From contig NZ_CAJUCP010000013.1 in the NCBI RefSeq assembly GCF_910585425.1, positions 1 through 59,065 on the forward strand: 59,065 bases of DNA. Reading direction: 5' to 3'. Shown in pieces: positions 46,137-54,764 of the stretch. The DNA comes from an uncultured Acetatifactor sp. (lineage in GTDB: Bacteria; Bacillota; Clostridia; Lachnospirales; Lachnospiraceae). The notes beneath the pieces were generated by a model. It searched no databases and was not told the origin of the DNA. It saw only the letters and a program-made list of their open reading frames with translations. Position 1 is the first letter of the stretch; every line of letters begins with the position of its first letter. Made by a program: the position numbers and the translations under genes.

Positions 46137-47564
46137 ATGTCAGAACAAGCAAAGAAACCGATTAAAATTACGGAAACGATACTGCGTGACGCACACCAGT
46201 CTCTGATTGCAACAAGGATGCCGACGGATTTCATGCTTCCCATCGTGGAGAAGATGGATAAGGTAGGATATCATTCCGTGGAGTGCTGGGGCGGCGCTAC
46301 CTTTGACGCTTCCCTTCGTTTCCTGAAGGAGGATCCCTGGGACAGGCTGAGAAAGCTGCGCGACGGCTTCAAGAACACGAAGCTGCAGATGCTGTTCCGC
46401 GGACAGAATATCTTAGGATACCGCCCTTACGCGGATGACGTGGTGGATGCTTTCGTGCAGAAATCCATCGCCAACGGTATCGACATCATCCGTATCTTCG
46501 ACTGCCTGAACGACCTGCGCAACCTGCAGGAGGCCGTGAACGCCACCAACCGCATGAAGCAGCAGGAGGGCAGGGGACATGCGCAGATTGCCCTGTCCTA
46601 CACCCTGGGCGATGCCTACACCCTGGAGTACTGGGCCGGCACCGCAAAGAAGATCGAGGAGATGGGCGCGGATTCCATCTGCATCAAGGATATGGCAGGC
46701 CTGCTGGTGCCTTACAAGGCTTCCGAGCTGATCAAGGCCATGAAGGAGAACACCAAGCTGCCCATCCAGCTGCACACCCATTACACCTCCGGCGTGGCCA
46801 GCATGACTTACCTGAAAGCGGTGGAGGCCGGCGTGGACGTGATCGATACCGCTATGAGCCCTCTGGCTCTGGGAACTTCTCAGCCCGCCACCGAGGTCAT
46901 GGTGGAGACTTTCCGCGGCACGCCTTACGACACGGGCTTCGACCAGAACCTGCTGGCGGAGATTGCGGATTACTTCCGTCCTTACCGTGACGAGTGCCTG
47001 AAGAGCGGCCTGCTCAATCCCAAGGTCATGGGCGTGGACATCAAGACCTTGCTGTACCAGGTGCCCGGCGGCATGCTCTCCAACATGGTGAGCCAGCTGA
47101 AGGAGCAGAACGCGGAAGACAGATATTATGACGTGCTGAGAGAGATTCCCGAGGTCCGCAAAGACCTGGGCGAGCCCCCTCTGGTCACTCCTTCCTCCCA
47201 GATCGTTGGCACACAGGCTGTGTTCAACGTACTCATGGGCGAGCGCTACAAGATGGCCACCAAGGAGACCAAGGCAGTGCTGCGCGGCGAGTATGGCCAG
47301 ACCATCAAGCCCATGAACCAGGAAGTCATCGACAAGGTCATCCCCGGCGAGGAGCGTATCACCTGCCGCTATGCGGATATGATTGAGAACGAGATGGATA
47401 AGCTGGAAGCCGAGATGAGCGAGTGGAAGCAGCAGGACGAGGACGTGCTTTCCTACGCCCTGTTCCCCCAGGTGGCCATGGACTTCTTCAAGTACCGCCA
47501 GGCCCAGCAGGATAAGGTGGATATGACCCAGGCGGATACCAAGAACGGGGCATATCCTGTATAA
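46137..47564 (+). CDS. Oxaloacetate decarboxylase alpha subunit (carboxyltransferase, biotin domain separate)
   Basis: A 475-residue protein of the OadA / pyruvate carboxylase subunit B family. TIM-barrel start TETILRDAHQSLIATRM (metal-binding Asp18 and the RDxxQS motif), LQMLFRGQNILGYRPY, a metal-site LHTHYTSG (near residues 211-218), and the carboxylase C-terminal helical domain (KVMGVDIKTLLYQVPGGMLS, QIVGTQAVFNVLMGERYK). It transfers CO2 from oxaloacetate to biotin, giving pyruvate. The biotinyl domain is not fused; the carrier two genes upstream serves. The terminator at 47600 closes the operon. Confidence 0.9.
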   Translation: MSEQAKKPIKITETILRDAHQSLIATRMPTDFMLPIVEKMDKVGYHSVECWGGATFDASLRFLKEDPWDRLRKLRDGFKNTKLQMLFRGQNILGYRPYADDVVDAFVQKSIANGIDIIRIFDCLNDLRNLQEAVNATNRMKQQEGRGHAQIALSYTLGDAYTLEYWAGTAKKIEEMGADSICIKDMAGLLVPYKASELIKAMKENTKLPIQLHTHYTSGVASMTYLKAVEAGVDVIDTAMSPLALGTSQPATEVMVETFRGTPYDTGFDQNLLAEIADYFRPYRDECLKSGLLNPKVMGVDIKTLLYQVPGGMLSNMVSQLKEQNAEDRYYDVLREIPEVRKDLGEPPLVTPSSQIVGTQAVFNVLMGERYKMATKETKAVLRGEYGQTIKPMNQEVIDKVIPGEERITCRYADMIENEMDKLEAEMSEWKQQDEDVLSYALFPQVAMDFFKYRQAQQDKVDMTQADTKNGAYPV

Positions 47565-47599
47565 AAGTGACTAATGTTTGAAAAAGCATAAAGAAAGTG

Positions 47600-47660
47600 A
47601 CAGAAAGCGCCGATACATGGTAAGCGGCCAGCATACTGTATCGGTGCTTTCTGCCTTTTT
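47600..47660 (+). terminator. Terminator of the decarboxylase operon
   Basis: ACAGAAAGCGCCGATAC pairs with GTATCGGTGCTTTCTG (one mismatch) across about 20 bases, followed by CCTTTTT. Strong. Confidence 0.85.
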
Positions 47661-47794
47661 GTGTATTTACGATTAAAGTTTCTGCATCCACTAAACTCCC
47701 TGGCAATTTTTTATTATTGCCTTACCAAAAGGAGCTTTGCCTTACTTTTAGGTATGGTGGTACGGCTGGCAGCAGGGAAATTGGGAGAGAGTGC

Positions 47795-48217
47795 ATGTAT
47801 CAGGTATCGTTCGTCAGGACAGAATGGGAGTTAAAGCAGGTTCTGGATTTTTGCTACGGCATCTTGGGGCAGCATCTTCGGGATATTTCGCCCTACAGAT
47901 ATGAGGACTGGAAAGAACGGATTGAGAAAGACAGTAGATTACTGGTGTACGCACATGAAGACGGAAGTGTAATATCTGCCGTCCTTGGAAGGCGGGAAAA
48001 TGAGGAAAGCCTGGTATGCGGCTTTGTGGCCTGTGAAATCGGGCACAGACGGCAGGGGATTACCAGGAGATTGATGGATATATTTGAAACAGAGGCGGTC
48101 CGGGCGGGATTCCGGTATATCACGCTGGGCTCTGAGGAGGACGTCTTCTATGAAAAATGTGGCTTTCACATGATAGATGAAATGCATGGACAGAAAATCT
48201 ACCAGAAATTATTATAG
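47795..48217 (+). CDS. GNAT family N-acetyltransferase
   Basis: A 140-residue GNAT. The acetyl-CoA motif is CEIGHRRQGITRRLMDIFE (near residues 78-96; R-R-x-G-I) and the end is YEKCGFHMIDEMHGQKIY. Strand LVYAHEDGSVISAVLG is the central part. Substrate unknown. I chose ATG 47795 behind GGGAGAGAG; the frame opens at 47717 in the terminator region. A short gene follows 13 bases later. Confidence 0.85.
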   Translation: MYQVSFVRTEWELKQVLDFCYGILGQHLRDISPYRYEDWKERIEKDSRLLVYAHEDGSVISAVLGRRENEESLVCGFVACEIGHRRQGITRRLMDIFETEAVRAGFRYITLGSEEDVFYEKCGFHMIDEMHGQKIYQKLL

Positions 48218-48230
48218 AGGGGCAGCCCAA

Positions 48231-48440
48231 ATGACATTTTTGTCAAAAACAGAAATCATTGATTTGATAGAACAGATAACGAATTGCCAGGATAAAAGCG
48301 AAGAAGAAATCGACAGATTGATAGATATATTAGAGCAGGGCGTTCTCGACCCACAGATTTCGGATTATGTCTTCTGGAGCGACATGACAGCGGAACAAAT
48401 AGCGGACAAGGCGTTGGGGTACAAGCCCATAGAACTGTGA
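48231..48440 (+). CDS. Small acidic protein, unidentified
   Basis: A 69-residue acidic protein starting MTFLSKTEIIDLIEQITN and ending WSDMTAEQIADKALGYKPIE. The helix-acid pattern and the Y-K-P end recall colicin/pyocin-type immunity proteins, but this is a weak resemblance from memory. RBS GAGGGGC precedes ATG 48231. It probably shares a transcript with the GNAT gene. Confidence 0.5.
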   Translation: MTFLSKTEIIDLIEQITNCQDKSEEEIDRLIDILEQGVLDPQISDYVFWSDMTAEQIADKALGYKPIEL

Positions 48441-48495
48441 GCCTGGGGCTGTACCATCAGGGACTCCCGGGGGGAGGAGACATGGGTCAGGGACG

Positions 48496-48549
48496 GGAAA
48501 GAGAATAAACACTGGAAAGAGAAAAAACATTGGAAAGAGAATAATCATA
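48496..48549 (+). repeat. Three 18-bp tandem repeats
   Basis: GGAAAGAGAATAAACACT and two close variants follow without a gap in the non-coding stretch before the flavoprotein gene. Confidence 0.75.
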
Positions 48550-48617
48550 AGTAGAGAATAGATTAGAGGGGGAACCGGAAAGGGCACCGGTTTGAGCAGG
48601 ACGGATAGACAAAAGAT

Positions 48618-49946
48618 TTGAATGAGAAGAATCGGAACAGGAGCAGGCGGGCTTTGGACAGAGTGATCGTCATAGGCGGCGGAGCCGCGGGCATGATGGC
48701 TGCTGTGGCGGCGGCAGAAAGCGGCGGCAGCGTATGTCTCATAGAGAAAAATGAAAAACTGGGAAAAAAGCTGTTCATCACCGGCAAGGGGCGCTGCAAT
48801 GTCACCAATGCCGGGGATAGGGAGACGCTTCTGGCCAATGTGTGCACCAACGGCAAGTTCCTGTACAGCGCCTTTTACGATTACGACAACCGGGCGGTGA
48901 TGGAGTTCCTGGAGCGGGAGGGATGCCCCCTGAAGACAGAGCGGGGGGACAGGGTCTTTCCCGTGTCCGATCATTCCTCGGACGTGATCGGAGCCTTTCA
49001 GAGGGCCTTGAAGCGGCTGGGCGTGAAGGTCCTGCTGAATACCCGGGTGAAAGGACTGATGCTGGAAGGGGAAAACGGGGAGGAGAGGATCGCGGGAGTG
49101 GAGCTGGCGGACGGCAGAACGCTTCCTGCAGACAAGTGCGTAGTCTGTACCGGAGGGATTTCCTATCCGGCCACAGGCTCCACCGGGGACGGCTACCGTT
49201 TCGCGGAGGAGACGGGACACAGACTGACGGAGCGCCGCCCTTCGCTGGTGCCCTTCAATATCCGGGAGGAATGGTGCCGCCAGTTGATGGGGCTGACCCT
49301 GAAGAACGTGTCGGTGCGGCTGTGCTGCCCTCCTTCCAGAGAGGTCTACCAGGGCTTCGGGGAGATGCTGTTCACCCATTTCGGCGTCAGCGGCCCGCTG
49401 ATACTCTCCGCCAGCAGCTTCATTGGGCAGAAGGGCAGGAAAACCGGGAAGAAGGCCGATCCGGGGACGGAGGAGGGCGCCAGGCTGTATATCGACTTAA
49501 AGCCCGCTCTGGACGAGGAGCAGCTGGACAGGCGCCTGCTGCGGGATTTCGAGGAGAATAAGAACAGGCAGTTCAAGAACGCGCTGGGCGGGCTTTTCCC
49601 CATGAAGCTGATTCCGGTGATGCGCGACCTCTCCGGCATCCACCCGGACAAGAAGGTCAATGAGATCACCAGGGAGGAGCGCAGGGCGTTCGTTGGACTG
49701 ATTAAGAACCTGCCGCTGACTGTGGCAGGGCTTCGGGGCTATGAGGAGGCCGTCATCACGAAAGGCGGAGTCAGCGTGAAGGACATAAACCCCTCCACCA
49801 TGGAGTCGAAGAAGGCAGGCGGCCTGTATTTTGCCGGGGAGGTATTGGACCTGGACGCGCTGACAGGGGGCTTCAACCTGCAGATTGCCTGGTCTACAGG
49901 GCATCTGGCCGGAAAATGCGCGGGAGCGCCTGCCGGGGAGATTTGA
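48618..49946 (+). CDS. NAD(P)/FAD-dependent oxidoreductase, BaiN/HI0933 type
   Basis: A flavoprotein of about 440 residues. FAD-binding Rossmann motif VIVIGGGAAGMMAAVAAAES near residues 15-35, then EKNEKLGKKLFITGKGRCNV, the family's hallmark, and at the end GGLYFAGEVLDLDALTGGFN with LQIAWSTG. Members are called BaiN or HI0933-like; true substrates are mostly unknown. Start uncertain: TTG 48618 gives a basic leader, while GTG 48663 would begin at the Rossmann strand. It is followed 26 bases later by cmk. Confidence 0.88.
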   Translation: MNEKNRNRSRRALDRVIVIGGGAAGMMAAVAAAESGGSVCLIEKNEKLGKKLFITGKGRCNVTNAGDRETLLANVCTNGKFLYSAFYDYDNRAVMEFLEREGCPLKTERGDRVFPVSDHSSDVIGAFQRALKRLGVKVLLNTRVKGLMLEGENGEERIAGVELADGRTLPADKCVVCTGGISYPATGSTGDGYRFAEETGHRLTERRPSLVPFNIREEWCRQLMGLTLKNVSVRLCCPPSREVYQGFGEMLFTHFGVSGPLILSASSFIGQKGRKTGKKADPGTEEGARLYIDLKPALDEEQLDRRLLRDFEENKNRQFKNALGGLFPMKLIPVMRDLSGIHPDKKVNEITREERRAFVGLIKNLPLTVAGLRGYEEAVITKGGVSVKDINPSTMESKKAGGLYFAGEVLDLDALTGGFNLQIAWSTGHLAGKCAGAPAGEI

Positions 49947-49972
49947 GAAAGGAGAACAGGAGAAGAAGACAG

Positions 49973-50638
49973 ATGGGATTTAATGTGGCGATCGACGGGC
50001 CCGCGGGAGCGGGCAAGAGCACCATCGCAAAGGCGGTGGCCAGGGAGCTGAATCTGATTTATGTGGACACCGGGGCCATGTACCGGGCCGTGGCGCTGTA
50101 CATGCTGCGGGAGGGCGTGGATTTGGCGGACGGGGAGAAGGTAGCCGGGAAATGTCCCGAGGCGGCCGTCACCATCCGGTATGAGGACGGGGTGCAGGTA
50201 GTCTTTCTGAACGGGGAAAATGTGAACGCGTTCCTGCGCACGGAGGAGGTGGGCGAGGCGGCGTCCGTCATCAGCCCCATACCCCAGGTGAGGAAGAACA
50301 TGGTGGCGCTGCAGAAAAGCCTTGCGGCGGAGAGCGACTGCATCATGGACGGCAGGGACATCGGCACCTGCGTGCTGCCGGACGCCCGGCTGAAGATCTA
50401 CCTCACCGCCAGCAGCGACGTGCGGGCCAGGCGCAGATATGACGAGCTCACCGCAAAAGGCGAAAGCTGCGACCTGGACAAAATCAAAGCGGACATAGAG
50501 GACAGGGACTATCGGGACATGCACAGGGAGGAATCGCCCCTGCGGAAAGCGGACGACGCGATTGTGGTAGACACGTCGGACATGACCGCGGAGGAGGTCA
50601 TAGCCGCCGTGACCGGGCTGTGCAGAAGCGCAAGGTAG
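49973..50638 (+). CDS. cmk: Cytidylate kinase
   Basis: A 221-residue CMP/dCMP kinase. P-loop IDGPAGAGKSTIAKAVAREL at residues 6-25, the substrate motif YVDTGAMYRAVALYML, DGRDIGTCVLPDARLKIYLT (near 126-145) and the lid with ARRRYDELTAKGE and DYRDMHREESPL. ATG 49973 has AGGAGAAGAAG before it. The order cmk-ispH-S1 gene is typical of Clostridia. Confidence 0.95.
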   Translation: MGFNVAIDGPAGAGKSTIAKAVARELNLIYVDTGAMYRAVALYMLREGVDLADGEKVAGKCPEAAVTIRYEDGVQVVFLNGENVNAFLRTEEVGEAASVISPIPQVRKNMVALQKSLAAESDCIMDGRDIGTCVLPDARLKIYLTASSDVRARRRYDELTAKGESCDLDKIKADIEDRDYRDMHREESPLRKADDAIVVDTSDMTAEEVIAAVTGLCRSAR

Positions 50639-50651
50639 AGGGAAGGATTCT

Positions 50652-51500
50652 ATGGAAGTAAAGCTGGCGGAGCGCATGGGCTTCTGCTTCGGCGTGAAGC
50701 GCGCGGTGGACACCGTGTATGAACAGATAAAAAACGGGAAGAATATATATACCTATGGCCCGATCGTGAACAATGAGGAAGTGGTAAGGGAGCTGTCGGA
50801 ACAGGGAGTGAAGGTGCTGGAGTCCAGGGAGGAGCTCATGGAGCTTTCCGAGGGCAGCGTCATCATCCGGGCCCACGGGGTTCCTGAGAAGATCATCCGG
50901 ATCCTTCGCGAGAAGGAACTGGAGTGCATCGACGCAACCTGCCCATTTGTGAAAAGAATTCATAATATCGTGGAGAAGGAGAGCGGGGAGGGACGGCACA
51001 TCGTCATTGTGGGGAATGCCGGCCACCCGGAGGTGGAGGGCATCGTAGGATGGTGCAAAGGCCCGGTGACAGTGCTGAAAGACCTGGAGGAAGCGGAGAA
51101 ATTCAGGCCTCCGGAGGGCGAAAAACTGTGCGTGGTCGCCCAGACGACATATAACTACAATAAATTTCATAATATAGTTGAAATTTTGGAAAAAAAAGGT
51201 TACAATAGTATTGTTGTGAATACTATCTGTAACGCGACGGAAGAGCGCCAATGCTCGGCGAAGGCACTTGCGGCGGAGGCTGACGTTATGATTGTGATAG
51301 GGGGAAGGCATAGCTCCAACACCAGAAAGCTTTATGAGATATGCGCGGAGGAATGTGCCCACACCTATTTTATACAGACACTGGATGACTTGCATTTAGA
51401 ACTACCTAAAGCTGTTCGACTAGTGGGTATCACCGCGGGGGCTTCCACCCCAAATAAATTAATCGAGGAGGTTCAAAGACATGTCAGAATTAACTTTTGA
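50652..51500 (+). CDS. ispH: 4-hydroxy-3-methylbut-2-enyl diphosphate reductase
   Basis: A 282-residue iron-sulfur enzyme, the last step of the MEP isoprenoid pathway (HMBPP to IPP and DMAPP). The three cluster cysteines are visible: Cys12 in MGFCFGVKRA, Cys near 97 in DATCPFVK, and Cys near 194 in NTICNATEERQ. AHGVP and GHPEVEG histidines and the C-terminal GASTPNKLIEEV are also present. The end overlaps the S1 gene by 20 bases; in several Clostridia the two are fused into one protein. Confidence 0.97.
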   Translation: MEVKLAERMGFCFGVKRAVDTVYEQIKNGKNIYTYGPIVNNEEVVRELSEQGVKVLESREELMELSEGSVIIRAHGVPEKIIRILREKELECIDATCPFVKRIHNIVEKESGEGRHIVIVGNAGHPEVEGIVGWCKGPVTVLKDLEEAEKFRPPEGEKLCVVAQTTYNYNKFHNIVEILEKKGYNSIVVNTICNATEERQCSAKALAAEADVMIVIGGRHSSNTRKLYEICAEECAHTYFIQTLDDLHLELPKAVRLVGITAGASTPNKLIEEVQRHVRINF

Positions 51501-52608
51501 ACAAATGCTGGAAGATCCAAATTCAATTAGGACAATACATTCAGGAGAGGTAGTCGAAGGCACAGTCATCGATGTCAAGCCGGAAGAAATCGTCTTGAAC
51601 ATTGGGTACAAGTCGGACGGTATACTGGCCAGGAACGAGTATACCAATGATTCCAGCGTAGATCTGACCGAAGTGGTCAAGCCTGGCGACACCATGGAGG
51701 TAAAGGTACTGAAGGTGAACGACGGTGAGGGGCAGGTAGTTCTGACCTATAAGCGTCTGGCTGCCGACAGGGGCAACAAGAGAATCGAGGAAGCCTACAA
51801 CAGCGGAGAGGTCTTAAAGGCCACAGTGGCCCAGGTGCTGGAGGGCGGCCTCAGCGTTGTCTATGAGGAAGTCAGGGTGTTCATCCCTGCCAGCCTTGTG
51901 TCCGATACCTATGAGAGGGATCTGGGCAAATATCTGGGACAGGAAATCGAATTCGTCATCAGCGAGTACAATCCGAAGAGGAGAAGATATATCGGCGACC
52001 GCAGGCAGCTCATCGCCGCCAGGAAGGCCCAGATGCAGAAGGAGCTCTTCGAGAGGATCCGCGAGGGCGATGTGGTGGAAGGCGTGGTCAAGAACGTGAC
52101 CGACTTCGGCGCGTTCGTAGACTTGGGCGGAGCCGACGGCCTGCTCCATATTTCGGAGATGTCCTGGGGCCGCGTGGAGCATCCCAAGAAAGTCTTCAAG
52201 GTAGGAGAGAAGCTGACCGTGCTGATCAAGGAGATCAACGGCAGCAAGGTGGCGTTGTCCCTGAAGTTCGAGGATCAGAATCCCTGGAGGGACGCTGCGG
52301 ACAAGTATGCCATCGGCAACGTGGTGAGCGGCAGAGTGGCCAGGATGACAGATTTCGGCGCATTCGTGGAATTGGAGCCCGGCGTGGACGCGCTGCTCCA
52401 TGTATCCCAGATTTCCAGGGAGCATGTGGAGAAGCCTTCGGACGTGCTGAGCGTGGGCCAGGAAGTGACCGCGAAGATTGTGGACTTCAATGAGGCCGAC
52501 AGGAAGATTTCCCTGAGCATCAAGGCCATGGGAGCGGCTGCGCAGATCGACCAGGACGTGGTTCCCGTTGATATCGAGGCGGTCATCTCGGCACAGACGG
52601 AAGAGTAA
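51481..52608 (+). CDS. S1 RNA-binding domain protein (ribosomal protein S1-like)
   Basis: A 375-residue protein of four S1 domains: GEVVEGTVIDVKPEEIVLNI (near 20), GEVLKATVAQVLEGGLSVVY (near 102), GDVVEGVVKNVTDFGAFVDL (near 197) and GNVVSGRVARMTDFGAFVEL (near 282). Domains three and four have the complete RNA-binding pattern DFGAFVxL...GLLHISE/ALLHVSQ. Clostridial S1-like proteins bind mRNA but are shorter than the six-domain S1 of E. coli. The start overlaps ispH; binding site GAGGAGG lies within ispH. Confidence 0.93.
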   Translation: MSELTFEQMLEDPNSIRTIHSGEVVEGTVIDVKPEEIVLNIGYKSDGILARNEYTNDSSVDLTEVVKPGDTMEVKVLKVNDGEGQVVLTYKRLAADRGNKRIEEAYNSGEVLKATVAQVLEGGLSVVYEEVRVFIPASLVSDTYERDLGKYLGQEIEFVISEYNPKRRRYIGDRRQLIAARKAQMQKELFERIREGDVVEGVVKNVTDFGAFVDLGGADGLLHISEMSWGRVEHPKKVFKVGEKLTVLIKEINGSKVALSLKFEDQNPWRDAADKYAIGNVVSGRVARMTDFGAFVELEPGVDALLHVSQISREHVEKPSDVLSVGQEVTAKIVDFNEADRKISLSIKAMGAAAQIDQDVVPVDIEAVISAQTEE

Positions 52609-52632
52609 GACTGACAGACAATAAATCCCAGG

Positions 52633-53424
52633 ATGGTAACTGCCATGCTATTTGATTACGAGTATTTCAAAAGAGAAGTACTGACATTGACAGGAATCAA
52701 CCTGAGCTGTTACAAGGAAAGCCAGATGAAGCGCCGGATCGACAATCTGATTTCCAAGAACAGGATAGAGGGCTATGACAAATATGTGTTCTGTCTCAGG
52801 ACAGACAGGAGGAAGTTCGAGGAATTCGTCAACCACATCACCATCAATGTATCGGAGTTCTACAGGGATATCGATCAGTGGAAGGTGATGGAGGAAAAGG
52901 CGATTCCCGAACTGATTCAGAGATTCGGCAAGACTCTGAAGGTTTGGAGCGCCGCCTGTTCCACAGGAGATGAACCTTACTCTCTTGTGATGGCCATGTC
53001 CAGGCATCTGCCCCTGACCAATATCAGGGTGCATGCCACGGATCTGGACAGACAGATCATAGAGACGGCCAAGCAGGGCGTGTATCCGGAGAAAAGCATT
53101 GCGTCTGTACCGGCGGATTTGAAGCGGAGATATTTCAGGAAGACAGGCACGGAATACAAGATTTCGGACGAAATCAAGTCCCGGGTGGAATTCAGGGAGC
53201 ATAACCTGCTGAAGGATGCCTACCCGACAGGCTGCCATCTGATTGTCTGCCGGAATGTGATGATTTATTTCACCGAGGAGGTCAAGGATCAGATATTCCG
53301 GAAATTCTACGATTCCCTGGCAAACGGCGGGCTGCTTTTCATAGGCGCTTCGGAACAGATGATGAACCACAAAGAAATCGGCTTTTTCAGAAAGAATGCC
53401 TTCTTTTATCAGAAAGCATCATGA
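52633..53424 (+). CDS. cheR: CheR-type protein-glutamate methyltransferase
   Basis: A 263-residue CheR: N-terminal helical domain (YFKREVLTLTGINLSCYKES, then MKRRIDNLISKN) and SAM-binding domain with KVWSAACSTGDEPYSLVMAM (near 102-121), ATDLDRQIIETAKQGVYPE and CHLIVCRNVMIYFTEEVKDQ. CheR methylates chemoreceptors. No other chemotaxis gene is in the window; its position after the S1 gene, 24 bases on, is one seen in related Clostridia from memory. Confidence 0.92.
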   Translation: MVTAMLFDYEYFKREVLTLTGINLSCYKESQMKRRIDNLISKNRIEGYDKYVFCLRTDRRKFEEFVNHITINVSEFYRDIDQWKVMEEKAIPELIQRFGKTLKVWSAACSTGDEPYSLVMAMSRHLPLTNIRVHATDLDRQIIETAKQGVYPEKSIASVPADLKRRYFRKTGTEYKISDEIKSRVEFREHNLLKDAYPTGCHLIVCRNVMIYFTEEVKDQIFRKFYDSLANGGLLFIGASEQMMNHKEIGFFRKNAFFYQKAS

Positions 53425-53437
53425 TTACACTTACACA

Positions 53438-53477
53438 GAAACGGCAGCGGGAGAAGAAATTTTCCCGTTGCCGTTTC
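53438..53477. terminator. Bidirectional terminator between cheR and the minus-strand exonuclease gene
   Basis: GAAACGGCAGCGGGA pairs with TCCCGTTGCCGTTTC (one mismatch) across about 10 bases. It lies between two convergent genes and would serve both. Confidence 0.75.
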
Positions 53478-53501
53478 GCCTTGGGTGTCCCGAATAAAGA
53501 A

Positions 53502-54605
53502 TTAATAACTGGAGGCCATCATGCTCAGCACATGGCTGGCATAGACGGAGAACGCCTGCCGGCTCTTCTTCAGCTCGTCGGTCAGCTCAAAGAAGAGCTC
53601 CCGGCTCTTGTAGTCCCGCTTGAAAAAGGGCGAGAACACGAAATCCCACTGGGGCAGGTAGCTGGACACCTTGCGGGTGTAGCAGTTGGCGGCGGAAGCC
53701 TGCAGCCGGTAAGCCTTGTCCACGAAACCGGCCACGGATTTGTGGAGTGCCACATCCTCCGTGGGAAGATAATAATAGTCCTGGTAATTGGAATAGAAAT
53801 ATTTCAGCTCCTCCTCGAAGATTGGGATTTTCAGGGAGCATTCCGTGCCGTCCCCCCGGAAATAGCAGCCCCCCGCGCTGGCGGACACAGGCCTGGGCAG
53901 GGGCGTCTCCGGCTGGAAGAGGATGACCAGCTCCTTGCGCCTGTTGCCGTTCACGTCCTTATAGGAATTGGCCTGGACCCGGCGGGCCTTTACCGGCTGG
54001 TTGAACAGGTCGTAATAGGCAAGCATGCTCAGGATTTCCAGCATTCCCTTCAAATCGTCCGCATTGTGCAGGAGCAGCGCGTTTTCCGAGAATTCGGAGG
54101 GGTTCTTGATATAGTCGTGGTAGATGCCAATCAGCTCGCTGCCGGAGAACACATCCTTCCGGGCCACCTCCAGAAACTGCTCGAAGGTCTTCTGCTTGCA
54201 GTTGGGGAGCCGGAGGAAGTATTTGTAGGGCGCCACCCGGCGGTAGATGTCGATTCCCTGGAACCTGTCGAAGCTGCAGGACAGGGCGTGCTGGGCGCAT
54301 TTCTGCGTGATGAAGGGCAGGTCGAAATTGTTGCCGTTAAAGTGGATCAGATAGCGGTAGGGCCTGGCAAAATCAAAGAAAGCCCTTATCACGTCCACCT
54401 CCTGCTCATAGGCCTGTGCCATCCACTGTATGGTGTGCCATTTCCCTCCCAGGAAATAGGCGCAGCCGATGAGGTACAGATAGGAGGATTTGGCGGTAAA
54501 GCCGGTGGTCTCGATGTCGAGAAAAAGCACGCGCTCCAGGGGCGCGTGCCTGTCCAGCGGATAAGTTATCGTAAAGTTCTCCAATGTCTCCTCAGATATT
54601 CTCAT
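53502..54605 (-). CDS. RNase H-like/DEDD exonuclease (YprB type)
   Basis: A 367-residue minus-strand protein. DEDD motifs: LFLDIETTGF (near residues 23-32), YLIHFNGNNFDLPFI (near 86-100), and ALLLHNADDLKGMLEIL (near 180-196), as in the ribonuclease H-like YprB family, probably a 3'-5' exonuclease. The C-terminal 150 residues are a separate basic, aromatic-rich part. I chose ATG at 54605 with GGAGG ahead of it; an ATG at 54650 and the open frame beyond (to 55196) lie over the rnfC gene and are not credible. Confidence 0.85.
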   Translation of the reverse strand: MRISEETLENFTITYPLDRHAPLERVLFLDIETTGFTAKSSYLYLIGCAYFLGGKWHTIQWMAQAYEQEVDVIRAFFDFARPYRYLIHFNGNNFDLPFITQKCAQHALSCSFDRFQGIDIYRRVAPYKYFLRLPNCKQKTFEQFLEVARKDVFSGSELIGIYHDYIKNPSEFSENALLLHNADDLKGMLEILSMLAYYDLFNQPVKARRVQANSYKDVNGNRRKELVILFQPETPLPRPVSASAGGCYFRGDGTECSLKIPIFEEELKYFYSNYQDYYYLPTEDVALHKSVAGFVDKAYRLQASAANCYTRKVSSYLPQWDFVFSPFFKRDYKSRELFFELTDELKKSRQAFSVYASHVLSMMASSY

Positions 54606-54620
54606 GACAGCCTCCGTCCC

Positions 54621-54637
54621 GAACCGTTGAACGGTTC
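54621..54637. promoter_or_regulatory. Palindrome between divergent exonuclease and rnf genes
   Basis: GAACCGT, TGA, ACGGTTC: perfect 7-base arms. It lies in the 5' leader of the minus-strand gene, so it may be an operator or a leader hairpin. The rest of 54606-54764 is AT-rich (54650-54740) and probably holds the rnf promoter, which I could not place exactly. Confidence 0.4.
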
Positions 54638-54764
54638 CTAATCTTTCCATGTATATAATATCACATTTTTTAAAATTCCAGTAGTATTTTCCGAAAAAAA
54701 ATAGTATATTTAAAGTATCTATAAAAATATAGAAGCAAGATTTTGAGAAAGGACTTAAGATAAC

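Noticed and set aside
48496..48549. CRISPR-like or regulatory repeat before the flavoprotein gene
   Set aside because: Three directly abutting 18-bp units without spacers; a simple tandem repeat.
53421..54641. 406-residue plus-strand reading frame over the exonuclease gene
   Set aside because: The minus strand has all DEDD motifs and a good ribosome binding site; the plus frame has none.
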